A stretch of 64,000 nucleotides of DNA from HGM13233 sp964478515. GTDB lineage: Bacteria; Bacillota; Clostridia; Oscillospirales; Ruminococcaceae. The notes below the pieces were generated by a model that worked only from the letters and a program-made list of their open reading frames with translations, had not been told where the DNA came from and searched no databases. Positions 26,523-36,811 of this stretch are shown here, piece by piece. The first letter of the stretch is position 1. Each line of letters starts with the position of its first letter. The position numbers and the translations under genes were made by a program. The stretch is from the NCBI GenBank assembly GCA_964478515.1, contig CAYZIL010000006.1:1-64000 (forward strand). Direction: 5' to 3'.

Positions 26523-26655
26523 GCAAGACTTTATTTCAGCTTTGTATGCCAGAAAGCTTTATATATGTAATATATGTCGCTTTCCGGGCATACTGCGGGA
26601 GTTTTGTAAACTTTCGAGTACCGATGATATCATTATGTGAAGGAGGGAAGAAGGT

Positions 26656-27126
26656 ATGCCGAGAAGAGGCAAAATCCAAAAGCGGGATGTTTTACCTGAC
26701 CCGCTGTACAATTCCAAAATGGTCACGCGCCTTATCAACAGTATTATGTACGACGGTAAGCGCGGCGTTTCCCAGAAGATAGTCTACGACGCTTTTTCAA
26801 TAGTCGGCGAGAAGACCGGTAACGATCCGCTCGAGATGTTCGACAAGGCGCTGCAGAATATCATGCCCGAACTGGAAGTCAAGGCCCGCCGGGTCGGTGG
26901 TGCGACCTACCAGGTGCCTATGGAGGTGCGCCCCGCGCGCCGCGAGACACTGGGACTGCGCTGGCTGACGTCCTATTCACGCGCGCGCAACGAGCGCACT
27001 ATGCGTGAGCGTCTGGCAGGCGAGATCATGGACGCCGTCAACGGCGCCGGCAACGCGGTCAAAAAGCGCGAGGATACGCACAAGATGGCCGAGGCTAACC
27101 GGGCATTTGCACACTACAGATATTAA
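26656..27126 (+). CDS. rpsG: 30S ribosomal protein S7
   Basis: S7 nucleates assembly of the 16S rRNA 3' major domain and lies at the E site. 156 residues, exactly the normal size, opening PRRGKIQKRDVLPDP and ending in the MAEANRAFAHYRY segment. AAGGAGGGAAG precedes the ATG. The 133-base gap after rpsL holds a small AT-rich hairpin (around 26552-26584) but no terminator. Confidence 0.98.
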   Translation: MPRRGKIQKRDVLPDPLYNSKMVTRLINSIMYDGKRGVSQKIVYDAFSIVGEKTGNDPLEMFDKALQNIMPELEVKARRVGGATYQVPMEVRPARRETLGLRWLTSYSRARNERTMRERLAGEIMDAVNGAGNAVKKREDTHKMAEANRAFAHYRY

Positions 27127-27171
27127 ACACAACTTTTATCAAGCGCGTTACCGCGTGAAAGGAGGTAAAAT

Positions 27172-29244
27172 ATGCCAAGAGATGTTTCTTTGGAAGAGAC
27201 CCGCAACATCGGCATAATGGCGCACATCGACGCCGGAAAAACCACCACGACAGAGCGTATACTTTTTTACACAGGCATCTCCCACAAATTAGGTGAGGTG
27301 CACGACGGTGCCGCCGTCATGGATTGGATGGACCAGGAGCGCGAGCGCGGCATTACCATCACCTCCGCGGCGACCACAGCTTACTGGAACGGCTGCCGTG
27401 TAAACATCATAGACACCCCGGGCCATATCGACTTTACCGTGGAGGTGCAGCGCTCGCTGCGCGTTCTTGACGGTTCGGTTACGGTATTTTGCGCCAAGGG
27501 CGGCGTCGAGCCCCAGTCCGAAACGGTATGGCGCCAGGCGGACAAGTACAACGTGCCCCGCATGGCCTATGTCAACAAAATGGACATTATGGGCGCCGAC
27601 TTCTACCGCGTTGTCAATATGATGAAAGAGCGGCTTAAATGCAACGCCGTGCCTATCCAGATACCCATCGGCGCCGAGGAGGCGTTTGTCGGCCTTATTG
27701 ACCTGGTCGACATGAAGGCATATACCGATTTTGAGGCTATCGGCCACGACGTAGTCGGCGAGGACATCCCCGCCGAGTATGTCGAAAAGGCCAAAGAGTA
27801 CCGCAGTGCCATGATAGAGGCGCTCGCGGACGAGAATCTCGACATCATGGAGAAGTTCCTTTCCGGTGAAGAGGTGTCCGCCGCCGAGATAAAGGCCGCT
27901 ATCCGTACCGGTACCATAGCCGGCACATTCGTGCCGGTGACCTGTGGTTCGTCCTACCGCAACAAGGGCGTGCAAAAACTGCTCGACGCCATCGTCGACT
28001 ACATGCCGGCGCCGACAGACGTTGCCGCTATTCGCGGTACCGACCCGAAAACAGGCGAAGAGGTTGACCGTCACGCCAGTGACGACGAGCCCTTTTCGGC
28101 GCTCGCTTTCAAGATAATGACCGATCCCTACGTCGGCAAGCTCTGTTTCTTCCGCGTATATTCCGGTCTTGTCAAGACGGGCAGCACTGTTTACAACTCG
28201 GTCAAGGACAACCGCGAGCGCGTCGGCAGAATACTGCAGATGCACTCCAACCACCGCAAGGATATTGACGTGTGCTACGCCGGCGATATTGCCGCCGCCG
28301 TCGGTCTTAAAAACACGACGACCGGTGACACGCTGTGCGACGAGCGCGACCCGATAATCCTTGAGTCGATGGAATTCCCCGACCCGGTCATTCGCGTTGC
28401 CATTGAGCCCAAGACCAAATCCGGTCAGGAGAAGATAGGCATTGCGCTGGCCAAACTGTCGGAGGAGGACCCGACCTTCCGCGCCTATACGGACGATGAG
28501 ACGGGTCAAACAATAATTGCCGGCATGGGCGAGCTGCACCTTGAAATTATCGTCGACAGACTGCTGCGCGAATTCAAGGTAGAGGCCAACGTCGGCACAC
28601 CGCAGGTTGCCTACCGCGAGACTATTCGCAAAACTGCGGATGTTGACACCCGTTTCTCCCGCCAGACCGGCGGACACGGACAGTTTGCTCACGTAAAGCT
28701 GAAAGTTGAGCCGAACCCCGGCAAGGGCTACGAGTTTGTCAATGCCGTTACCGGCGGCGCGATACCCAAGGAGTTTATCGAACCTGTCAACCAGGGCATC
28801 CAGGGCGCGCTGAAATCCGGCGTAATTGCCGGTTATCCGGTAGTCGACGTTAAGGCAACGCTTTACGACGGCTCGTTCCACGAGGTTGACTCGTCCGACA
28901 TGGCGTTCAAAATTGCCGGTTCCATGGCGCTCAAAGAGGCGCTCAAAAAGGCCGACTCGGTCATAATGGAGCCGATAATGAAGACCGTGGTCATCATCCC
29001 CGAGGAGTATCTCGGCGATGTTATCGGCGACATTAACGCTCGCCGCGGCCAGATTCAGGGCATGGACACCGTCAACGGTACCGGCCAGGTGACCGCACTC
29101 GTGCCGCTGTCGACCATGTTCGGCTACGCCACCGACCTGCGCTCCAAAACCAAGGGACGCGGCCAGTACAGCATGGAGCCGGACCGCTATGTCGAGGCGC
29201 CGAAGTCTGTCATAGAGCAAATATCCACCCAGCGCAAGGGCTGA
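27172..29244 (+). CDS. fusA: Elongation factor G
   Basis: The translocase GTPase, 690 residues. G1 is AHIDAGKTTTTER (about 17-29), G3 is DTPGHIDF (about 81-88) and G4 is NKMD (about 135-138). Domains II-V follow, with the domain IV loop GGHGQFAHV. AAAGGAGGT precedes the ATG. Located in the conserved order rpsL-rpsG-fusA-tuf. Confidence 0.98.
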   Translation: MPRDVSLEETRNIGIMAHIDAGKTTTTERILFYTGISHKLGEVHDGAAVMDWMDQERERGITITSAATTAYWNGCRVNIIDTPGHIDFTVEVQRSLRVLDGSVTVFCAKGGVEPQSETVWRQADKYNVPRMAYVNKMDIMGADFYRVVNMMKERLKCNAVPIQIPIGAEEAFVGLIDLVDMKAYTDFEAIGHDVVGEDIPAEYVEKAKEYRSAMIEALADENLDIMEKFLSGEEVSAAEIKAAIRTGTIAGTFVPVTCGSSYRNKGVQKLLDAIVDYMPAPTDVAAIRGTDPKTGEEVDRHASDDEPFSALAFKIMTDPYVGKLCFFRVYSGLVKTGSTVYNSVKDNRERVGRILQMHSNHRKDIDVCYAGDIAAAVGLKNTTTGDTLCDERDPIILESMEFPDPVIRVAIEPKTKSGQEKIGIALAKLSEEDPTFRAYTDDETGQTIIAGMGELHLEIIVDRLLREFKVEANVGTPQVAYRETIRKTADVDTRFSRQTGGHGQFAHVKLKVEPNPGKGYEFVNAVTGGAIPKEFIEPVNQGIQGALKSGVIAGYPVVDVKATLYDGSFHEVDSSDMAFKIAGSMALKEALKKADSVIMEPIMKTVVIIPEEYLGDVIGDINARRGQIQGMDTVNGTGQVTALVPLSTMFGYATDLRSKTKGRGQYSMEPDRYVEAPKSVIEQISTQRKG

Positions 29245-29288
29245 AAACCGCCCGGGTGCTGACGCCGCATGCAGGCGGCAAAAAACTA

Positions 29289-29317
29289 TTGCTATTTTTA
29301 TATCTTCTTGTTAAAAT
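29289..29317 (+). promoter_or_regulatory. Candidate promoter for tuf
   Basis: TTGCTA (29289-29294), 17 bases, TAAAAT (29312-29317) with an extended TG, 49 bases before tuf. Confidence 0.5.
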
Positions 29318-29365
29318 AAGATTTAGCTGTGAATGATGATTCATCTATAAGGAGGACTTTATACC

Positions 29366-30568
<1,203 letters not shown>

Positions 30569-30584
30569 TCAGCTACTGACGCTA

Positions 30585-30620
30585 AGCACCCCTTGCACAC
30601 AGTGCAAGGGGTGCTATAAT
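30585..30620 (+). terminator. Hairpin after tuf with an embedded promoter
   Basis: A perfect 13-bp stem AGCACCCCTTGCA/TGCAAGGGGTGCT (30585-30597 with 30603-30615) with a CACAG loop, but no T tract follows. Instead the 3' arm merges into TGCTATAAT (30612-30620), an extended -10, with TTGCAC (30593-30598) 16 bases upstream. The same bases can therefore end tuf transcripts and start guaB transcription. Confidence 0.65.
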
Positions 30621-30678
30621 AATATAAATAATTACACAGCCGGCCGTGAGCTTTTCCGGCAATGGGTGGAGGAATCAG

Positions 30679-31788
30679 ATGGAAATACTCAAAAACGAGG
30701 GACTAAGTTTTGACGACGCGCTGCTGGTGCCGCGGCGTTCCGATGTACTGCCGAACCAGGTGGACGTTTCCACCGTGCTGTGCGGCAAACTGCGGCTGAA
30801 AGTACCGTTTGTCAGCGCCGGTATGGACACGGTCACCGAGTCCCGCCTTGCCGCCGAAATTGCCCGGTTGGGCGGAATAGGTATAATTCACAAAAGTATG
30901 AGCGCCAAGCTGCAAGCGCAGCAGGTGGCGCAGGTAAAAGCGCAAAAGGGAGCTGAGGATTCCGCAGTCGACGAAAAAGGACAGTTGCTGTGCGGCGCTG
31001 CCGTAGGCGTGACGGCAGATATGCTTGAGCGCGCCGGCGCGCTTATAGACGCGGGTGTGGACGTACTTACCGTCGATACTGCGCACGGCCATTCGGCGGG
31101 CGTCATAAATGCAGTGAAAAACCTGCGCGCCGCCTACCCGAACATTGCAATAATTGCCGGCAACGTGGCGACAGCCGCGGCAGTGCGGGACCTTGCCGCT
31201 GCCGGCGCAGACTGCGTTAAAGTCGGCATTGGCCCCGGTTCAATTTGCACGACGCGCGTAGTCTCCGGTGTGGGTATGCCCCAGCTGAGCGCAGTTATGG
31301 ACTGTGCCGCCGCCGGCAAGGAGTGCGGCGTGTCCATTATTGCCGACGGCGGAATAAAGTATTCCGGCGACGTCGTCAAGGCGCTGGCAGCCGGCGCAGA
31401 CGCCGTAATGCTCGGCTCGCTTTTTGCCGCAGCGGAGGAGAGCCCCGGGGAAACAGTGGAGCGCGGCGGCAAAAAATATAAATGTTACCGCGGCATGGGC
31501 TCGACTCAGGCGATGAAATCGGGCAGCGGCGACCGCTATTTTCAAAATGAGACCAAAAAATATGTCCCGGAGGGGATAGCCGGCGTCTTGCCCTGCCGCG
31601 GCAAACTCGCGGATATAATCTACCAGCTGCAAGGCGGCCTGCGCTCCGGTATGGGTTATTGCGGCGCGGCCAGTCTGACGGCGCTGTATGAACGGGCCTG
31701 TTTCGTAAAAATGACCGGCAGCGGCCTGCGCGAAAGCCACCCGCACGATATAGAAATAACCTCTGACGAACCAAATTACAGCAAATAA
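30679..31788 (+). CDS. guaB: IMP dehydrogenase lacking the CBS module
   Basis: Oxidises IMP to XMP, the committed step to GMP. 369 residues instead of the usual 480-500. The catalytic barrel is complete: VSAGMDTVTESRLA (about 45-58), GIGPGSICTTR with catalytic C190, GSLFAAAEESPG and YRGMGSTQAM. Between GIGIIHKSMS and LLCGAAVGV only a short linker of about 25 residues remains where a CBS pair normally sits. The ATG at 30679 has TGGAGG six bases upstream; an earlier in-frame ATG at 30646 has no site. Confidence 0.93.
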   Translation: MEILKNEGLSFDDALLVPRRSDVLPNQVDVSTVLCGKLRLKVPFVSAGMDTVTESRLAAEIARLGGIGIIHKSMSAKLQAQQVAQVKAQKGAEDSAVDEKGQLLCGAAVGVTADMLERAGALIDAGVDVLTVDTAHGHSAGVINAVKNLRAAYPNIAIIAGNVATAAAVRDLAAAGADCVKVGIGPGSICTTRVVSGVGMPQLSAVMDCAAAGKECGVSIIADGGIKYSGDVVKALAAGADAVMLGSLFAAAEESPGETVERGGKKYKCYRGMGSTQAMKSGSGDRYFQNETKKYVPEGIAGVLPCRGKLADIIYQLQGGLRSGMGYCGAASLTALYERACFVKMTGSGLRESHPHDIEITSDEPNYSK

Positions 31789-31796
31789 CATGCTAT

Positions 31797-31831
31797 GGCG
31801 GCCGGCATGATTGTGCCGGCCGCCGGTTTTT
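31797..31831 (+). terminator. Rho-independent terminator after guaB
   Basis: An 11-bp stem GGCGGCCGGCA/TGCCGGCCGCC (31797-31807 with 31814-31824) is followed by GGTTTTT. Confidence 0.9.
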
Positions 31832-31874
31832 AGTATAATATATTATATTTTTATTATATTAAGGAGTAGTAGCA

Positions 31875-33005
31875 GTGAGCGACAGAGTTGTGGCAATAAT
31901 TGTGGCTGCCGGCAGTGCGACGCGTTTCGGCGCCGACAAGCTCAGCGTCGAGATAGGCGGCTGCAGCGTACTGGAACGCACCCTGCGCGCGTTTGCCGGC
32001 TGCGCCGCGGTTGACGCCATTGTTGTTGTCACCAAAGCGCACAACGGCGCTGCCATACGGTCCTGGCACATAGACAAGCTTGAAAAAGTTGTTGACGGCG
32101 GCGCAACGCGCGCACAGTCGGTAGCAAACGGCGTCGCGGCGGCGGGGGATTGCGGTTGGCTTTGTATCCACGACGGCGCCCGCCCGCTGGTCACGCCGCA
32201 GCTTATAGAGCGCACGGTGGCGGCAGCAAAGGAGCACGGCGCCGCGGCGCCGGTGCTGGCCTGCACAGACAGTCTGAAAACTGTCGAGGACGGGTTTATT
32301 GTGCGCAATGTCGAGCGCGCCTCCACTTTCGCCGTACAGACGCCGCAGGTGTTTGCTGCCGCCGCTTACAGGCGAGCAGTGTCGCTCGCCGACGGCAGCG
32401 AGACGGACGATTGCGCCGTTGCCGAAAAGGTCGGTCTCAAGGTGTTTGCTGTTACCGCAGACGCGGACAACATAAAAATTACCGGGCCGAACGATATTGA
32501 AAAGGCCAGGCACATTCTCGGGCTGGATTGCCCGCGCGTGGGTTACGGTTACGATGTTCACCGGTTGGTCAGCGGTCGGCCGCTGATACTGTGCGGTGTC
32601 ACGGTCCCGTATGAAAAGGGGCTGCTCGGCCATTCCGACGCCGACGTCGCCGCTCATGCGCTGATTGACGCGCTTTTCGGCGCCGCCGCGTGCGGCGATA
32701 TCGGCAGTCATTTTCCCGACAGCGACGAGCGCTACCGCGGCGCCGACAGTCTCGGCTTGCTGCGCACGGCAATGACGGAAATACGCGCCGACGGCTACGA
32801 GCTTGTCAACGCCGACGTTACGATAGTCGCCCAGGCGCCGAAACTGCGGCCGTATATTGAACAGATGCGCGCCGGGCTTGCCGCGGCGACGGACTGCGCG
32901 CTTGACCAGGTCGGCGTCAAGGCGACGACCGAGGAGAAACTCGGTTTTACCGGCAGCGGCGCGGGAATGAGCGCCTATGCGGCAGTTATGCTGCGTCGAC
33001 GCTGA
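31875..33005 (+). CDS. ispDF: Bifunctional IspD/IspF (MEP pathway)
   Basis: A fusion of two non-consecutive enzymes of the methylerythritol phosphate isoprenoid pathway. Residues 1 to about 215 are IspD (CDP-ME synthase; VAAGSATRFGADK nucleotide loop, HDGARPLV). Residues from about 218 to 376 are IspF (MECDP synthase; GYGYDVHRL and GHSDADVAAHALIDAL with the metal-binding Asp/His). 376 residues is the normal fused length. It begins with GTG at 31875 behind AAGGAG. IspE, which acts between the two steps, is not in the window. Confidence 0.95.
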   Translation: MSDRVVAIIVAAGSATRFGADKLSVEIGGCSVLERTLRAFAGCAAVDAIVVVTKAHNGAAIRSWHIDKLEKVVDGGATRAQSVANGVAAAGDCGWLCIHDGARPLVTPQLIERTVAAAKEHGAAAPVLACTDSLKTVEDGFIVRNVERASTFAVQTPQVFAAAAYRRAVSLADGSETDDCAVAEKVGLKVFAVTADADNIKITGPNDIEKARHILGLDCPRVGYGYDVHRLVSGRPLILCGVTVPYEKGLLGHSDADVAAHALIDALFGAAACGDIGSHFPDSDERYRGADSLGLLRTAMTEIRADGYELVNADVTIVAQAPKLRPYIEQMRAGLAAATDCALDQVGVKATTEEKLGFTGSGAGMSAYAAVMLRRR

Positions 33006-33094
33006 ATATATCGGCTCTCTTGGGACAAAAGCGCTTTTTTTGAGTGCGGATATATGGTAGAATAGTAGCAGAATCTTTTTTTTGGGAGAGCAAA

Positions 33095-33934
33095 ATGCTC
33101 GGAATAATCAGCTCGGTCAAGAGCGTCTTCAACACGATAGGCATTGCCGATATATTGGATATTCTGATAATGACGTATCTGATATATCAGCTCATTATGC
33201 TCGCCAAGCGCACCAGAGCGGCGCAGCTCGGCAAGGGTCTGATAATTCTGCTTATCTGCTATGTGCTCTCGCAGGAACTGGGTCTGCAGACAATAAATTT
33301 TGTGCTGGACAAATTTCTGCAATACGGAATAATCGCCGTTATTGTCGTCTTTCAGCCCGAGCTGCGCCGGGCGCTTGAACAGGTGGGCCGCGGCAGTGTC
33401 AACTTAATCGGTTCGCGCGCGTCGGAACGTGAGCAGGCGCTGTGGCTGGACGCCATTACGGAAATTTGCGCCGGGGTCGAAAGTATGGCTCAGGAAAAGA
33501 CCGGCGCGCTTATTGCAATAGAACGCCGCACCGGGCTCGGCGAAATAATCGCCACGGGCACCGGGCTGGACGCCAGCACCACTCAGGAACTGCTGGGGAC
33601 AATATTTTATAACGGCAGCCCGCTGCACGACGGCGCGGTAGTAATTCGCGACGCGCGCGTGTGTGCAGCCGGCTGTTATTTACCGCTGTCAACAAACACG
33701 GACATAGGGCACTCTCTCGGCACCAGACACCGCGCTGCACTGGGAATGTCGGAAAATTCCGACGCCATTGTTATTGTAGTTTCCGAGGAAACCGGAATAA
33801 TCTCAGTGGCGCAAAACGGGGTATTGGTGCGAAAGCTGGACCGCCCCGGACTTGCCAAAATACTGAAAAAAGAGATTGTTCCCAACCAACCCGACAAGCC
33901 GCGGATCATGAGGTTTTTCAAAAATGAAGAATAA
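33095..33934 (+). CDS. cdaA: Diadenylate cyclase CdaA
   Basis: Makes cyclic di-AMP at the membrane. 279 residues from ATG 33095, preceded by GGGAGAG; an in-frame ATG at 33044 has no site. Three hydrophobic segments occupy about residues 10-100, followed by a DisA_N catalytic domain with DGA at 179-181 (GSPLHDGAVV) and RHR at 211-213 (LGTRHRAALG), both intact. It overlaps its activator/regulator gene cdaR by 11 bases, the usual Firmicute order. Confidence 0.95.
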   Translation: MLGIISSVKSVFNTIGIADILDILIMTYLIYQLIMLAKRTRAAQLGKGLIILLICYVLSQELGLQTINFVLDKFLQYGIIAVIVVFQPELRRALEQVGRGSVNLIGSRASEREQALWLDAITEICAGVESMAQEKTGALIAIERRTGLGEIIATGTGLDASTTQELLGTIFYNGSPLHDGAVVIRDARVCAAGCYLPLSTNTDIGHSLGTRHRAALGMSENSDAIVIVVSEETGIISVAQNGVLVRKLDRPGLAKILKKEIVPNQPDKPRIMRFFKNEE

Positions 33935-35186
33935 GAAAATCAGTGAATTCTTCTCGCGTCGCGTCGTGATTTTGGCAATCTCTTTTATTGCCGCTTTTGT
34001 CAGTTGGGTGGCTGTCGTCTCGACTGTTAACAGCACCATGACCAGAACAATCTACAACGTGCCGGTGACTATACCCGACACCGGCAACAGTTACCAGAGC
34101 CTGGGCTTAGACATACTCGACCTTGAGTGGCAGAATATTTCCGTCAACGTCACCGTCAGCGGCGAGCGCGGCATTGTCGGCGCGCTCAACCGCAACAGCG
34201 TGACAGTCACGCCGATATTTGCCAATGTTACCGAGGCCGGCACCTACGAGCTGGCGCTGCAAGCGACACAAAACAGCGAGTCGGCAAATTTTGAAATTAC
34301 CAACATCACGCCCGGCTATATAACGCTCACCTTTGCGACGGTCACCTCCAACACCTACCCGATTGAGGTAGTTACCGGTACCGTCACGGCGCCGGACGGA
34401 TACCTTATTGAAACCATAGTCACCCAGCCTTCCGAGGTGACTATTACCGGCACGCAGCAGCGCATTAGCGAAATAGCGCGCGTTGTCGCCTACGTAGATG
34501 TTGAGGGCGAGCTGTCCTCGTCGTATACCGGCAGCAGCGAAATAGCGCTGCTTGACGCCAACGGCGAACGTCTGAGCACGGACAACCTGATTATAGACGT
34601 TGACACTGTCGATGTGACGGTGCCGGTGTACAAAACCGGCACGCTGGCGCTTGATATCGGCTTTATCAATATTCCCGACGGATTTGACATCAGCTCGCTG
34701 GAATACAGGCTTTCGGTAAATGAAATTGCCATTGCCGGGCCGGAAAGTATTATCGACAATCTCACCACCAAAACCATTGGGTATATCGACCTTGCGCAGT
34801 TCAGCGCCGAGCAGAGCTATACCTTCGAAATAACGCTGAGTACCGGTATTGTCAATATGGACAATATTACAGAAGTTACCGTCACGTTCCCGAGCGACGA
34901 CCTGACGACAAAAAAGGTTAACGTTAGCGATATACGTCTGGAAAACGGCAGCGACCAGTACACCTACACTCTGGTCAGCTCGCGGATAAACAGCGTTACC
35001 GTAATCGGGCCGTCTGCGGAGGTACAGCTGTTGAGCGCCGGTTCGGTCGTGGCCATAGTCGACCTTTCCGCCGCGGTTTACGAGCGCGGACAGTACACCG
35101 TGCCGGTTGAATTTATTATTCCGTCCTACCCCGAGTCGTGGGTCGTCGGCAGCTATACGGTAGTCATTGAGGTCTCGTCGAGCTGA
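33924..35186 (+). CDS. cdaR: CdaR, YbbR-repeat regulator of CdaA
   Basis: A 420-residue protein with one N-terminal membrane anchor (about residues 13-34) and an extracytoplasmic part rich in beta strands containing about four YbbR repeats (recurring VTI.G and PVEV-type strands). It binds and modulates CdaA across the membrane. It overlaps cdaA by 11 bases and meets the next gene at base 35186. The glmM gene that often follows is absent here. Confidence 0.9.
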   Translation: MKNKKISEFFSRRVVILAISFIAAFVSWVAVVSTVNSTMTRTIYNVPVTIPDTGNSYQSLGLDILDLEWQNISVNVTVSGERGIVGALNRNSVTVTPIFANVTEAGTYELALQATQNSESANFEITNITPGYITLTFATVTSNTYPIEVVTGTVTAPDGYLIETIVTQPSEVTITGTQQRISEIARVVAYVDVEGELSSSYTGSSEIALLDANGERLSTDNLIIDVDTVDVTVPVYKTGTLALDIGFINIPDGFDISSLEYRLSVNEIAIAGPESIIDNLTTKTIGYIDLAQFSAEQSYTFEITLSTGIVNMDNITEVTVTFPSDDLTTKKVNVSDIRLENGSDQYTYTLVSSRINSVTVIGPSAEVQLLSAGSVVAIVDLSAAVYERGQYTVPVEFIIPSYPESWVVGSYTVVIEVSSS

Positions 35187-36766
35187 TGATAACTGTCAGC
35201 GGGATTCGCGTGCCGCTTGAGCGCGGCGAGGACGAGGCGTTTGCCCGCGCCGCCGCCCTTTGCCGGCTGCGCGCGAGCGATATTATTTCCCAACACACCA
35301 GCAAGCTTTCTTTTGATGCCCGTCACGGCGCGGTGAGTCGCGTCTACTCGGTGCGTCTTGAATTGCGCGACAAGGGTGCCGAGCGCCGCATAAGCGACTC
35401 GGTGCCCTGCGTTTCATATTACGAGCCAATAGTTTTCGAGCCGCAGTGCGGCTGCGAAAAGCTGAACGGCCGGCCGGTGGTTATCGGCTTCGGCCCGGCC
35501 GGCATATTCGCGGCGCTGTTGCTGGCGCGCAAGGGCTACCGGCCGCTGGTGCTGGAGCGCGGCGCTGACAGCGATACGCGCGAAAGCAAAGTGGAGCAGT
35601 TCTTCGGCGGCGGGGCTTTCGACCCGCAGACAAACGTCCAGTTCGGCGAGGGCGGAGCCGGAGCCTTTTCCGACGGCAAACTGACCACCCGCATAGGCGA
35701 TCCGCTGTGCGAGTATGTCAGCGGCGCCCTGGTGGCGGCAGGCGCGCCGCAAGACATTGCCTGGCGGCAAAAGCCGCACATAGGCACCGACAAGCTGCGC
35801 GCCGTCGTCAAGCAGCTGCGCGGCGAAATAATCGCCCTGGGAGGCGAGGTGCGTTTCGGCGCGCCGGCGCAGGGTTTTTTTGTTAAAAACGGCCGTCTGA
35901 GCGCAGTGCGCTGTGACGGCGCGGATATAAAGACGGGTGCGGCGATAATCGCCTGCGGCCACAGTGCGCGCGACACCTTTGCGGCGCTGCGCGAGTGCGG
36001 CGCAGTACTTGAGGCAAAGCCCTTTTCGGTCGGCGCGCGCATTGAGCATTTTCAAAGCGACATTGACCGCGCGCTGTACGGCGCGCACGCGGGTGACCCG
36101 CGCTTGCCGGCAGGCGAGTATGCGCTTTCGTATAAGACCGGCGGGCGCTGCGTCTATACTTTTTGTATGTGTCCCGGCGGCAGTGTGGTTGCCGCCGCCA
36201 GCGAGGATGGCGGTATAGTCACCAACGGCATGAGCACCTACGCGCGCGACGGCGAAAACGCCAACAGCGCGCTGGCGGTCTCGCTCAGCGGCGGCGATTT
36301 CGGCGGCGACCCCTTTGCGGCAATAGAATGGCAGCGCCGGCTGGAAAACGGGGCTTATGCGCTCACCGACAGCTGGCGGGCGCCGGCGACCGACGTCGAC
36401 AGCTTTCTTGCGGCGCGCGCGGGGTTGCACTTGAGCGGAAACCCGCAGCCGACCTACCCGCTCGGCGTGGCAGCTGCGGACTTTGAGCAGCTGTTCGGCG
36501 ACGAGCTGTGCGGCTGCTTGCGCAGCGGCATTGCGGCATTCGAGCACAAATTGCGCGGCTTTTCCCAGCGCGCCGTGCTCACCGCGCCGGAAACGCGCAC
36601 GTCGTCACCGGTGCGTATTGTGCGCGCCGACGACCGCTGTGCTGTGGGAGTCGACGGGCTTTATCCCTGTGGAGAGGGCGCCGGCTATGCCGGCGGCATA
36701 ATGAGCGCGGCGGTCGACGGGCTGCGCACGGCGGCGGCGGTTATCGGCCGTTTTGCGCCGCTGTGA
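35186..36766 (+). CDS. FAD-dependent oxidoreductase of the COG2509 type
   Basis: A 526-residue flavoprotein. After an N-terminal domain of about 90 residues, the FAD-binding GFGPAGIFAALLLARKGY loop lies at about 95-112, followed by VLERG. Later sections FGEGGAGAFSDGKLTTR and CPGGSVVAAASE are typical of this uncharacterised dehydrogenase family, and GEGAGYAGGIMSAAVDG closes the FAD site. Its start overlaps the stop of cdaR by one base, so it is translated in the same operon. The substrate is unknown. Confidence 0.85.
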   Translation: MITVSGIRVPLERGEDEAFARAAALCRLRASDIISQHTSKLSFDARHGAVSRVYSVRLELRDKGAERRISDSVPCVSYYEPIVFEPQCGCEKLNGRPVVIGFGPAGIFAALLLARKGYRPLVLERGADSDTRESKVEQFFGGGAFDPQTNVQFGEGGAGAFSDGKLTTRIGDPLCEYVSGALVAAGAPQDIAWRQKPHIGTDKLRAVVKQLRGEIIALGGEVRFGAPAQGFFVKNGRLSAVRCDGADIKTGAAIIACGHSARDTFAALRECGAVLEAKPFSVGARIEHFQSDIDRALYGAHAGDPRLPAGEYALSYKTGGRCVYTFCMCPGGSVVAAASEDGGIVTNGMSTYARDGENANSALAVSLSGGDFGGDPFAAIEWQRRLENGAYALTDSWRAPATDVDSFLAARAGLHLSGNPQPTYPLGVAAADFEQLFGDELCGCLRSGIAAFEHKLRGFSQRAVLTAPETRTSSPVRIVRADDRCAVGVDGLYPCGEGAGYAGGIMSAAVDGLRTAAAVIGRFAPL

Positions 36767-36811
36767 CGGCGCCGGAGTAATTAATAATTATTTTTTTATA
36801 GATGGAGAGAT

